NCBI RefSeq assembly: GCF_001704415.2
Contig: NC_030820.1
Location: forward strand, 43,754,036-43,818,035
DNA length: 64,000 bases
Reading direction: 5' to 3'
From: Capra hircus
Taxonomy: Eukaryota > Chordata > Mammalia > Artiodactyla > Bovidae
Of the stretch, positions 22,776 to 33,440 are shown in pieces. The number at the start of each line of letters is the position of its first letter. Positions within the stretch are counted from its first letter, which is position 1. The position numbers and the translations under genes are program-made. The notes under the pieces were generated by a model. The model was not told the DNA's origin. It was given only the letters and a program-made list of their open reading frames with translations, and made no database searches.

Positions 22776-23579
22776 TATTTCACTCTTTTTTATAAAAGAT
22801 GTTTCAAAAGTGTAGAGTTGGAATCACAGGCAGTAGAGGTAAGCATTCCTAAAGAAGACTGAAAGGAAAACAGGAGTTCTAGAAGCAAAAGAAGACATTA
22901 ATGGGCTTTGAAAAGTTTCCCAGATATGCCTCAGATAAGGAAAATAATGAGTTGTAAGAAATAAACAGAAATAAATATGAGAAGACATTAAAACATCCTA
23001 AACCTATTGATCAAAGGGATTCTAGATGATACTAGAATAACAACATCTTTAGATAATATCTGAGAAATATCCACCATCATTCAAAACCACATTTGAAATA
23101 TGAATAGGTGGTTATTTGGAAAATATACCGCAGCCTCACACTCCCATATGAAAGAATTCTTGGGGAAATACTGACACCAAATAGCAAATGCATTATAATA
23201 GCAAGCTCTGGGTGGGCAGTAAACAGATATTCTACAAATGGAAACAAAAATGAAAGCTATAATTACAATCTAGGAAAATGTTAACTTTAGAATTAAAAGC
23301 ACAAAGAAATAAAGAGGGACTTTCTGTTTTTCATATGTACCAAACCATACAAACCTAAGCAAATAAAGCAAAAATTAAACTGTTAATATTATAATTTGAG
23401 TGAGATATTTTAAACTGCTTCTTTGAGATTTGGACAGATTTAAAAGATGAAAATAATTCCATGAAATAACTAAACAATAGTAAAATAAGTATGTATGGTT
23501 TAATTGGTATATATGAAATCTCATATTCCTTGAAAAGATTTTTTTAATGCCCATGTTCATGGAACATTTATAAAATAAA
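22776..23579. other. Unassigned A-rich DNA, possible old L1
   Basis: A-rich on the plus strand with L1-like texture and in the same orientation as the L1M relic that follows, but no stretch is clear enough to assign. No gene seen. Confidence 0.4.
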
Positions 23580-24545
23580 TTACATTCTTAGCTCAAAAGA
23601 ATGCCTAAGTACATTAAAAAAAAAAACTTTATCGAGTTCATTCTGTGAACATGAACTAAGAAGATCAGAAATAATTAATAATATAAAGGGACTAATAATC
23701 ATAATCCCTGGGGGATTAAGGAGACCATTCCTAGACCGATAAGTCTTGAACAAAGAAAAAATAAAAAGGAAAATTGCAAGGATGTAAAAAGTTATGATAA
23801 GAAACTATCTTCACAGCTAAACCTGTGGGACAGAATGAAAGTAGTTTTCAGAATAAGAAAAAAATTGACATGAAATATCATCATTATTTACAAAGAAAGT
23901 TAAAGAATAGAGTTGTGCTCATCCTATGAGTATATAAAATAATTTAAATCCAAAACAAAGAGGAAATAAAAATTCATTACAAAAGCTAAAACTGGGAAAA
24001 TTTTTAAAGGTAGCAGAAATTTTAAAATTCAAATCTGAGTCAGTTTATTTATATGAATGCTTCATGAGCTTGTTTAAAGCAAAAAGAGAAGGCAAAAAAA
24101 TGCACCAAATTAGGAGAGAGAAACAAGAAATAACTATAACTATAGAGGTAGAAGTGATTAAAGCAGTCATAAAAATATATGTATATATGAAACTTTCTGA
24201 CAAGACATTTGAAAATTTAGAGGAAATGGATGACTTCCCAGCAAAATATATATTGCCAAAATTCACCCAAAAAGAAAGGGGAAACTTAAATACATCAGTT
24301 ACCATAAGAGAGTTTAGAAAAAGACACTTAAAGATCTACCATTGAAAAAGACACCAAGGACAGATGGAGTCCCAGCTGAGTTTTATGTAACATGAATTTA
24401 TATAACCTTCAAGAGAGAGGCTTCGCAAAGTTAAATTATCCCAGGCCTCAGAACAGAGATGAAAGGCCTCCCAATTCACTTCCCAAAGGCACCATAACTC
24501 TTTTAAAATTCTGATAAAGATAGAACAATATAGGAAAATCATAAA
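23580..24545 (+). mobile_element. Old L1M ORF2 relic
   Basis: The 93-codon frame at 24064-24345 reads in part ENLEEMDDFPAKYILPKF, matching the segment upstream of the L1 reverse transcriptase domain (usual pattern 'NLEEMDEFL-KYNLP'). It is followed at about 24350 by the AAGACACCAAGGACAGATGGAGTCCC block (L1 'PGPDG' region). Multiple stops and frameshifts; non-functional. Confidence 0.75.
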
Positions 24546-25624
24546 TGGGTCTGATTTATGAAGACAGAAAAAAAAAAAAAACTTATTGAAGTGTTAGAAA
24601 TGTATTCCGGCATTATTTTCCTAATTTGTGAACATTTTTTTTAGATGAGAATCTAACCTGTCTCACGACAACAAACAAGACGAATAGACGACATGTACCT
24701 ATGATGTTAGATGGTTGTAAGTGAAAATGGAGGAGAATTAAAGACAGGATGTAGACAGAGAGGTCTATTTAGATTTGTCAGAGAAGGAAACTCGCCAGTT
24801 ACTAGTCAAGACCAGACCAGGTGTATGTGGCCGAGGAGATGGGTGGGGAGCCTGACTCAGAGGGTGAAGCCAGGGTAAAGCCTCAGGGGCAACATAGAGA
24901 CATGGGTCTGGATAAAAACAACCCCTGGGGAAGGTATGAAGACAATGTGGTCAGAGAGGTAACTGGGCATCAGAGGCAATGATGAGTATGTCTTTTAAGA
25001 AGCTCCTGGAAGGACTTCCCTGGCTGGAAATGGCAGTTTTGTAGTCTTGAGCTACCCCTGGTAACCTAAAGCTGTGATGTTGGAGGAGATTTCCAAGACG
25101 GTTTAAATAGGTAAGGGGGAATCTAAGATTAGAGTTGTCTTAGTGGAGCCCTGGAGGTCAGAGACCTGCTCAGAGGGAGGTGTGAAATGGAGAAAGGCAG
25201 TTTAGACAACTCAGGGGAGCTTTACTCTAAGGAAGGGAGAAAGTGAGGCAATACTGAGACAGGAAAAGAGATTTTTATCTGTTTATGATCAGATAACAGC
25301 ATGTTTACATATAGATAGGGAAGATTAATTAATGAGAAGAAAGAGGAAGCATTCCTAGAGCAAGTTCCTGGACCAACTGGGGCGAGGGGTCTAAGACACA
25401 CGTGCTGGAGGGGAGGCAGCTTGGCTGATCTTGACGGGAGGACATGGAGATGCTTGTAGGTGGTCCGCGTGAGAGGTGGACACCCTCCTCCGATGGCATC
25501 CTGCTCCTGAGAGAGACCCAAAGGGATATGATCCACCAGGGTGAGAATAGAGGAAGAGGGTGGGAGTTTGAGGCGGGGGAGGGAGAGAGTGAGAAGACTC
25601 TGGGAATCCAGGATGGCAGTGGTC
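24546..25624. other. Unassigned DNA
   Basis: A 14-A run at 24570-24583. From about 24780 the plus strand is purine-rich (GAGG/GGAG repeats), which keeps frames open without coding evidence. No gene recognised. Confidence 0.4.
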
Positions 25625-25829
25625 TGTGTGCGTGTGCTCAGCTGTGTCCCACTGTGCAGCTCCATGGACAATAATAGCCCACCAGGCTCTCTGTCCATTG
25701 GATTTCCCAGGCAAGAACACTGGAGTGGGTTGCCATTTCCTTCTCCAGGGGAGCTTCCCCACCCAGGGACTGAACCCACATCTCCTGCATTGGCAGACAG
25801 ATTCTTTACCACTGAGCCACCTGGAAAGG
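25625..25829 (-). mobile_element. Bov-tA SINE
   Basis: Reverse copy with CACTGTGCAGCTCCATGGAC, the CAAGAACACTGGAGTGGG core, and the tRNA-like head CACTGAGCCACCTGG. Target duplications not clear. The 196-codon minus frame at 25222-25812 starts as a translated Bov-tA and is not a gene. Confidence 0.93.
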
Positions 25830-26274
25830 TAAGGGAGAATTCATCTCAGGTGCATTTATTATTCTTCAGCCACATTCAGCCGGGCAAGTATGGGCATGGA
25901 GCCGGCACAAAGATGAATCACTGCTAGCTAGGTCATGTGGGTTCCATCATGCAGACATAAAAGAGACAATTTATATAGTGTTAAAACTTGTTAAATAACA
26001 CTTCTCTTTAACCATTCCTCTTTGACTTTGTTTAAAAAAAGAAGAATATACGTGAACTGTTTAAGTACAATAATAACTATTTACACAAGACAGTTGGAAT
26101 TATTATTTTAAAGGGTAAAATGCAGAAGCTATTTTAATTAAAGTTAGACATTAGAGATGTATCCTTACTATTACAATTATAATTAAATATTGTCTTCAAG
26201 GATCTAGTAACTGTAATTAAAGTGTTTAATAAGTCATGTGGCATTTTCAAAGATAAAAATACCTCCTTTTTTAT
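25830..26274. other. Unassigned AT-rich DNA
   Basis: AT-rich, several TTAAA runs. No gene or repeat recognised. Confidence 0.4.
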
Positions 26275-26430
26275 GAGATGATTCTGTAACTAGAAAATCC
26301 AAAAAGCTCTTTCTAAATAATTGGATTTAGTAGAAGAATTCAGTAAGGTGAATGAATATAAGGTAAAATATAAAAGCCATTAGATTTTTTTAGTTTAATA
26401 ATGAGAACTTGGAGGAAATCAGAAAACTAA
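26275..26430 (+). mobile_element. Old L1M ORF2 fragment
   Basis: TGTAACTAGAAAATCCAAAAAG, then GAATTCAGTAAGGTGAATGAATATAAGGT, follows the L1 ORF2 region downstream of the YADD motif ('...gaatttagcaaggt-gcaggatataaggt...'). Broken frame. Confidence 0.6.
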
Positions 26431-27100
26431 CTGTTCACAAGCAGCGTGATCTATTACCAGACAGCGTGAGGGCCCAGAGAGGACCATCCCTGCTCAGAAA
26501 CGCCGGGAAACCTGGATGCTGAGGGAACAGCTGGACCTCAGAAAGCTCCGTCCACTGGTCCACCCTCAGCTCAGGAGAATTCTGGAGGAATTCAGAGCTA
26601 CTGGTCAGAAGGGACCAGAACATCACCTGGACCAACACAGCCCAGCTCCTGGGGCTGAGGGTAACTCAGCCTCCCATCTCAACAGCTCAGCAGAAGGGCC
26701 ACGCCAGGTCTCAGTCCAACTCTCCACACCTAACAGCAAGCATTCATTTAAAAGTAATGGAGAAAAGGCAAGGAAAAAAGACACACGCCATCTTCACGAG
26801 ACAACAGGGCCAGCAGAATCAGACTCTAGTGGCCCCACTGTTGTCTCTCCCAGACAGTATTTTTAAATAACGGTGACTCATGAGTTACAGGCTCTGGTGG
26901 AAAAGACAGACCATGGACGTGAAGGGATGGTGGATTTCAGCAGAGATGGAAATTGTAGGAAAGGATCAAATACCACGCTGACCCAAAACATGCGAGTTGC
27001 AGGATACCACAGGTAAAGAACGCACTTAACAGACTTGTCGGTGGACTCAGTGCCACCAAGGAAAAGATCCCTGGACCTGAAGCAACATGGCAATGGACAT
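26431..27100 (+). mobile_element. Probable L1M/HAL1 5'-region relic
   Basis: CATCTTCACGAGACAACAGGGCC, then GTGACTCATGAGTTACAGG, then GATGGTGGATTTCAGCAGAGATGG and AACAGACTTGTCGGTGGACTC follow the 5' UTR to ORF1 part of an old L1M/HAL1 family as I recall it. The 116-codon frame at 26516-26866 falls inside and has no independent support. It abuts an unrelated L1 ORF2 piece, so the two are separate events or a rearrangement. Confidence 0.45.
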
Positions 27101-28809
27101 TAGCTGAACCGAATACACAGATGCAGAGAATAACAGTGAAAATCCAGTTGGTATCATTGAATAAGTGTTCTTCAACAATTCACCTGCAAGGTTGTCCATG
27201 TCCATCAGTGTCTCACTGGACACTCCTTGCCTTTCACCTATGCCCAAAAGTAGCTGCAGAAAACAAGAACTGATGCCCGTTAGCAGGAACACTTGAAGGA
27301 TCAGCTTTGACCTAAAACAGCTAGAAGTCACTCAATATAGAGTCTGCCTACTTGTATCTGCCAAGGCAGGCAACTATGCACACAATTTCCTGCTGCCCCC
27401 AAAGCAAGGACATTTACACGAGTATATTAAGTTTTATTCTCATCACTCACATTCTCACCACACGCAGATCGCACTTTCCTCACCAGCATGCAGACCCGGT
27501 CCAGCTCCAGCCTTAGGCGAGGGAAGCCTCCGTTTTGTTGACTGTAAGAAGGAAATGACAATAAATATAAGACAGTGTGAGTAAAGAACCTAAACAATGC
27601 TCAGGACCGCATAGGCTCCTGATAAATGGATGCTCTTGCTCTAGCTTGGACTGAAGTTATTTTTACTATGTGTTCTCAAATGATAAATGTGCCCCAGCAT
27701 CAGATTGTTCCCAAGTTACAGAGCCTCTTTCCTTGGAAAGTAAGATGAACACCCACCTGCCTGACCTGGTGCAGGTGAGTCCTCCCACCAGCAGGAAGTC
27801 ACAACAGGTCCTGTGAGGTTGGCTGTCAGCCCTCTGGTCCCTGAATTTTCCTACTGAATACGTGCGACCTTCTAAAAGCCTCTTCTGTACTTACTCCCAT
27901 AAGAGAGCTTGTAAGAGGAAGTGGAAATTTCCAAATATATTTTTCTTAAGTAAATCATGCTAGCACTTACAGATAAATTGGCGGAAAGTATATACCAGTC
28001 CACTTAATTATAGTGATGATACTATCCCATTAAACTTCTGTGAAGACAGAATACATAAAAATTTTAATAACATCACCTAATATGAAAGTTCCGATCTGAT
28101 TCCCTCTTGTTCTTTGTCCTCGTTGTACTTAAATATACAATATTGTGTTTAAAAATGATCCGGGGCAAATGGCAGCGTGTTAATGATCGGACATATCAGA
28201 ATGAGTCATGTAAATATGAAAGCAATAATTAATTTCAACCACAGAAGAGCAGATTAATCACTTGTGCAAACTTAAAATCACATGTAATTTGTCAATGTTT
28301 ATGTCAGGAAGGCTCTAGAGTAGCTTCGGATCCACACACCTGCATTAAAATTACTTAATGATATTTCAAATGATATTAATCAAATATGATGAATAGAAAA
28401 GAGAATAGAGTTGGGACCCATACGGCAGTTTTCATAGCTGAGATGGCTCCAAGCACTTGGCAAATGAACGACCAAGGTGATCAGTGGCTGGTAAACATTG
28501 TGAGGTCACAGGCCCGCTGTAGCCCACAGTCACCCTTGCATCCCAGAGCTCATCTTCCTACTTCAATACAGCCTCTTAATGTCAGCATCTTTAACAGGCA
28601 TGGAAGAAGCAGAAGAAGTCTTATAAACACATCATTATGAAAAGGAGCTATGATGGGGCAAAAAAACCCAGACTGGTCCATCTAACCAGCATGGAACCCT
28701 TGCTCCATCTCTCCAGAGTGGTGGGGAATGTGTGACCTCCCCAAGCTCTTCCTCTTTCTTGTTCATCACATCCAAATCAGTTGGTTTCTCATGGCATTGC
28801 CATTTCTTT
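27101..28809. other. Unassigned DNA
   Basis: No gene recognised. A donor-like GCAGGTGAGT lies near 27772 but has no matching open exon. An 84-codon plus frame at 28386-28640 has no motif. Repeats not recognised. Confidence 0.4.
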
Positions 28810-28817
28810 ATTTAGAA

Positions 28818-28988
28818 CAGGGTCCCCAACCTCCAGGATCTAATGCCTGATGATCTGAGGTGGAGCTGATGCAATAATAATAGAAATAAAGTGCACAATA
28901 AATGGAAGACACTTGAATCTTCTTGAAACCATGCATCTGCTCCCATCTGTGGGAAAATTGTCTTCCAAGAAAAGGGTGGGGACCGCTG
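28818..28988. mobile_element. hAT-type non-autonomous DNA transposon (171 bp)
   Basis: Terminal inverted repeats CAGGGTCCCCAACC and GGTGGGGACCGCTG (reverse complement CAGCGGTCCCCACC) bound the element. A perfect 8-bp target duplication ATTTAGAA flanks it at 28810-28817 and 28989-28996, the size expected for hAT transposases. The interior has AATCTAATGCCTGATGATCTGAGGTGG-type and GGAAAATTGTCTTCCA blocks known from Charlie/MER1-like families. It has no coding capacity. Confidence 0.9.
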
Positions 28989-29099
28989 ATTTAGAAAACA
29001 ATTTTAGAATTTTAATTGCCATTGAGCACAAGCAAATAATTTTAGTGAAATTTGCTATCGTATAGCTCCCATACTGAAAAGTGGACAAGTTAGTCATAA

Positions 29100-30085
29100 A
29101 AATGTGCACATCTGACGTACACGAAGTGAAAAATTCTCCCGAAGCAAATGTATCCGTGTCACCCCCATGCAGATCCGGAAGTAAAACACCACCGTCAGCC
29201 CCAGGTCCCTGCCCTCCCCCAAAGGCTTCTGCTATCTGGACTTTAACACGTAAGATGAATCTCTGCATTTCAAAATTGTTAGGAAGCGTTCTCAGTGGTT
29301 TGAATAAATCACAATCCTTTTATCCCTCCTAAAGGTGTTGGTTGGCCCTTGGAGTTGGCATGAAGAGTTCCAATGTAAAGATTCCTGGATGTATCTCTGG
29401 GTTAACGTGTGTCCTCATTTTGGTGGGATCCATTCCTAGGAGCAGAATTGCTAGTGACACCCTCTGTTTATGTCCTGTTTCAGAGTGCAACCACAGAGCA
29501 GTTTCACTCATGGATATTTCCTTCCACCAGCAGTGGCTGAGAGTCCAAGCAGGTCTGCCTGCTGGCCAGCCTGCATTTCAGCCACTTAAGTTGGCTGGTG
29601 CCTAGTGGGATCTCGTTGGCTCTAAGTTGCATTTCTTTGTGATTAATGAGGTGGACACTTTTTCATATATTTATTGACTGTTTGTAGAACCTCTTTTGTG
29701 AAGTGGCTGTTCAGTTCTCTGGAGTGTATTTCCATGGGATTGTCTGTCTTTTTTATTGATTTGTAGAACTTCTTTATATATTCTGGACATAAATCCTTGG
29801 TGCCATTTGAATTGCAAATATCTTCTCCTAGTCTGTGGCTTGCTCTTTCATTCTGCTAATGGCATCTTTTGATGAAAGATCTTAATCATACGAGGGCCAG
29901 TTTACAAATTTTCCCTTTATATTCAGATCTTCTTTTTAAGACACCTTACTCACTCCCAAGGCATGAAGATATCCTCACATTTTCTTTTAGGGTTTTTTTT
30001 TTGTTTTGTTTTCCTTTCACATTTGTATCTGTAACCCATCTGGAATTCATTTTTGTGAATGATATGAAATAGGGTCAAAATAATT
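29100..30085 (-). mobile_element. Old L1M ORF2/3'-region relic
   Basis: Reverse strand. Recognisable blocks: AGATCCGGAAGTAAAACACC with CCCCCAAAGGC (29170-29225), TTCCTAGGAGCAGAATTGCTAG (29434-29454), GGACACTTTTTCATATATTTATTGACTG (29652-29680), and CTTCTTTATATATTCTGGACAT (29768-29790). These follow ancient L1M in order. No intact frame. Confidence 0.75.
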
Positions 30086-31365
30086 TTTATTTCAGGGAAA
30101 CAATGGTGAATAAACCACAGTGACTGACTTTAGAGACCTTGTTGTCTAATGAGGGAAGTGGACAACTGGGCAGTTGCTTACAATATAGTAGGTATTTCTA
30201 AATAATACTGTAATGAGAAAAGGAAATGTTTGTCTTCAAACTGAATTTTGAGATTGTGCACATGGGCCTGAGGAATACAACTTCTTTGGTCTGGCTGGTA
30301 ACAAGCGGCAGGTTTCCTGGCTTAAGCACTGTGGACATTTTAGAGAAAGGAAAGCAATGTCATTCAGCACAGCCATTAAGGCAGCAGTCCTGCCTTTTCC
30401 CATGGGTGAATCCAGGCATGGATGTCCTGGGACAGTAGAAGGAGGTGTTTCAGTAGAGATGGTGCCGGAGCAACATGGCATTGCAAATGCCTCCTATTTC
30501 CTTAACAAAGCAAGAATCATTATGTCTTCCACAGGGTTATCAAATCCATCCAGGCTCAGAATCAATCAAATTTAACATTTTGAAGCTTTTCTAAAAGGTG
30601 CCCACATGCCAAATATAAAACATTTAAACTACGGAATAGCTTTATGAGAAAACATCTTTGCCATCGTTGTGTAGTTTCCGAATTTTTTAGCAGTGAGTTA
30701 TTTCTCCTGACCATCTGATGATTTAGTCCATCCTTTTTCACAATGTTTTCATCATAGGGTTGAAAAAAAAGTACATGTCTTTTCAGTCCAATTAATAATT
30801 ATACTCCTTGGAGGAGGAACATAGACCACTCATCTTTGCGTTCTTCCATTCTTAGACCCTATAATAGACGATTAATGAATATTTGTGCCTTAATTATTAT
30901 TTGAAAACACCGAACTCATTTCTGCCTACCAGGCTCTCAAATGTAGCATATCATGTAACTGATACCCAGCTAAGGCTGGTCCACAGACGAGCTGTGATCA
31001 CTCTGCTTGGTGTCCAAACTCGTTCTCTGGAAAACCTCCTTGTAAGTGGCCCTAAAGGAACGTGCGTAGTTGTGTGCCATGTGCCATCATCAATATACGA
31101 CACTCACAAGCCAATGGTGTGATATGTCACAAAAAAGAAGAAAGGGCTAAATTGTGGGGAAATACCTGAACATGACAGGATCCTTGCCTGGAAGGAAAAG
31201 AGAGGGCAGAGCAGGCAGTTTCATTAAGGCCAAAATGAAAAGGTGTTAGAGTCTCAAAAGCCTGGCGATTTTTTCCTTTCACTTTTGAACATAGAATGGG
31301 CTACTGTGTTGAAGAAAGTATCAGGTGATTAGTGTTCTCATGAAATGGAAGTGGAGGGGCATTCA
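30086..31365. other. Unassigned DNA
   Basis: An 81-codon minus frame at 30236-30481 and a 79-codon plus frame at 30883-31122 lack motifs. A weak L2-like stretch is possible near 30105-30165. No gene recognised. Confidence 0.4.
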
Positions 31366-31690
31366 TCGTCATAGAGTGTGTGTGTCTGTTTCTGTGTGCC
31401 TGTGTGCATATACATGTCTGTGTTACTGTTTGTGCACACGTGTGTGCTTGTTTCTATTTGTGCATATGTGTCCATTTGTTGCTGTGCTGTCTCTGTGTCT
31501 GTGTTGCCGTGTTTGTGTGCGCCCGCATGTTGCTATGTTTATGCCTGTCTACGTGTGTCTATGAGTGTATATGTCTGTCTGTGTTGCTGTGTTTGTGCTT
31601 GTCAGTGTGTCTGTTTCTGTGTTGCTGTGTTTGTGTGTCTGTCTGTCTGTCTATATGTGTCTGTGCGTCTCTGTTTGTGTGTCTTAGTTC
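31366..31690 (+). repeat. GT/CTGT-rich cryptic repeat
   Basis: About 325 bp of degenerate TGTGTCTGT, TGTTGCTGTGTTTGTG and TGTCTGTCTG motifs, with purine-pyrimidine alternation. Open frames of 79-127 codons run through it in all plus-strand frames because TAA/TAG/TGA are nearly excluded; their cysteine/valine-rich products are compositional. Confidence 0.9.
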
Positions 31691-32600
31691 AGTGCAAATC
31701 TTTTTATTTTGTTAAGGCACAAATACTTCACTTTTCCTTTCACAATATCTGCACATTCTAACTGGTGTCTAATTTCATTGTTGAAAGGGAAACTGCTCTA
31801 CTACTATCTGATACTTGGTGTTAGTTACACTCATTCTTGGAATTATTTAAAATTCCACTGAAGGAACAAACTTGAACTGAGATATTTTTTTGAGGAACTT
31901 AAGCACACAGAATTGAGATCTGAAATCTGCTAGTTTGTGTAGATATACCCCAAGACAGGAAGTGAGGGTTTGGGTTGCCTTAGTGGAAGGGAAATGACTC
32001 ACATCATGCTGGTATGTATTTAGTGTCTTAAATTAGTTTCCTGTTGGTTTAAAGCCTAATATTGATATGGTTATATGAAACTTTATTATATTAAACTGCA
32101 ATTCACCTGTTCCCTTTTTCTACCTATCATTCAGCCACCACACTTTAAATATCTGTTAAGACATACTTAGTACATAAATTAAAGTCTTGTAAAATCTGAG
32201 CTGACTTCATAGAACATGCTCATATGGAAAATGTTGCACCATCAGCTAAGTAAGAACAAAGGTCTCAGAACCACTGGGTTTGGAGACAAAGCACAAAGAA
32301 CTTTGGGATGACATTGCAAATGAGCCCATTTGACCCTCCTATAAAATGGATATATATTTACACTAAAAGGTATTTCAGAAGTAAAATTATTTTTACTTAT
32401 TATTTATTTCTTTACTTATTGTCATATACTTTTAACATATGTCAAAATCATAAGGCAACTTAATACTGCCTAAAAATAAATCTCAGAGTGAAAGCTATAG
32501 TTAAGTATTCTTACTGGAAACTGAGGGAAAAAACTGAAAGATTTCACATATGTATATACATAGAGAGAGAACATTTAAAAATTCTTGACTGATTTGCACT
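31691..32600. other. Unassigned AT-rich DNA
   Basis: No gene or repeat recognised. A TATA-like TGTATATACATAG near 32551 lies about 115 bp upstream of the candidate exon at 32670. Confidence 0.35.
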
Positions 32601-32669
32601 AAAAGTCCATGAAATCTTCCTGACATTTCTCCTGAGGTCCCTTCACAAGAGAGCATCTGAGAAACAAAG

Positions 32670-32715
32670 ATGAAGAAAATAACAGGCCCTGCCTATCTGG
32701 CTGCTCTGCTGCTGG
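32670..32715 (+). CDS. Candidate first exon of a secreted protein
   Basis: Seen: an ATG in acceptable context (A at -3, G at -1) opens 15 codons reading MKKITGPAYLAALLL plus one nucleotide, then a strong donor (G|GTAAGG, GT at 32716). Charged start, hydrophobic core and small residues look like the start of a signal peptide. Known: small secreted proteins such as Kazal inhibitors (SPINK), secretoglobins and chemokines often have a signal-peptide first exon ending in phase 1, as here. The 'MK-ITG' start is reminiscent of some SPINK proteins. A TATA-like motif sits about 115 bp upstream. Missing: no second exon with a cysteine framework could be found downstream, and the DNA just beyond is an ancient repeat. 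It could equally be a chance ORF or a decayed gene. Function is not established. Confidence 0.25.
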
Positions 32716-32919
32716 GTAAGGTGGTTTCAACGACCCAAAGTTGACCACAGGAAAGCACCCTGCAGATGGCAGGTGTGGGCCAGCATTTGATGTGCAAGTG
32801 GGCTCTGGCTTTCAGGCACCTTCGTGATGGTAGTTGCTTTACAAAATGCAATGGCCAGCAATTTTCACCTGAGAGTGAACAATTGCAAACCTAATTTAAG
32901 AAGCAAAATTATCCCTTGG
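32716..32919. other. Unassigned DNA downstream of candidate exon
   Basis: Would be intron 1 if the candidate exon is real. Nothing recognised. Confidence 0.3.
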
Positions 32920-33440
32920 AAAATTGGAAAACATTATTTCTGGGTGTATCTGTGAGGCTGTTTTGGGGAGAGATTAGCATTTGAATCCGTAGACTTACAG
33001 GAAGAAGAGGACACTCCCCAATGTGCTAGGTGTGACCCAAACACGGAGCAATAAGGCAGAGGATGGCCAGCTTGTTGTCTGCTGGGACTGGACATCCATC
33101 TTCTCCTGCTCCAGACAGCAAGGTCCAGTTTCCCAGGCTATGGGCCTCAGGCTTGCTGTCTGCTGGGACTGGACATCCATCTTCTCCTGCTCCAGACAGC
33201 AAGGTCCAGTTTTCCAGGCCATGGGTCTCAGGCTGGAAGTTACACCGCCACCTTCCAGGTCTGTAGACCTTCCGACTTGGACTGAATTACATTCCTGGGT
33301 TTCCTGGGTCTCCAGCTTACAGTTGGTGGATAGTGGGACTTCTAACATGATGTGAGCTAGCTCCCATAGTAAATCTCCTCTTATGTCTCTCTATCCTACT
33401 GGTTCTGTTTCTCTAGGGAACCCTGATCATACATTCAGAC
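32920..33440 (+). mobile_element. Ancient mammalian interspersed repeat (family not assigned)
   Basis: Starts with ATTATTTCTGGGTGTATCTGTGAGG, continues AGATTAGCATTTGAATCCGTAGAC, GACTTGGACTGAATTAC, TCCTGGGTCTCCAGC, and ends with the widespread CTATCCTACTGGTTCTGTTTCTCTAGGGAACCCTGA tail. This order is that of an old eutherian repeat (L1M 3' end or LTR class; I cannot decide). It contains an internal 81-bp duplication, annotated separately. Confidence 0.75.
33070..33231 (+). repeat. 81-bp tandem duplication, two units
   Basis: Units 33070-33150 and 33151-33231 differ at only about 4 of 81 positions. 81 is a multiple of three, so frames stay open through both copies on both strands (110 codons plus, 117 minus) and show a duplicated 27-residue block. 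The host sequence is an ancient repeat, so these frames are not evidence of a gene. Confidence 0.95.

Noticed and set aside
25012..25030. GGACTTCCCTGGCTGG resembling a CHR SINE start
   Set aside because: The match stops after about 14 bp; no SINE body follows.
25222..25812. 196-codon minus-strand frame
   Set aside because: The first 60 or so residues are translated Bov-tA; the rest lies in purine/pyrimidine-skewed DNA with no domain.
27760..27790. Strong splice donor-like GCAGGTGAGT
   Set aside because: No acceptor-bounded open exon leads into it in any frame; isolated donor matches are common by chance.
31325..31761. Overlapping cysteine-rich plus-strand frames of 79-127 codons
   Set aside because: Product of GT/CTGT composition; all frames open, none preferred, no signal of selection visible.
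32995..33355. 110- and 117-codon frames with a repeated 27-residue block
   Set aside because: They translate an 81-bp tandem duplication inside an ancient interspersed repeat that carries the usual CTGGTTCTGTTTCTCTAGGGAACCC tail.
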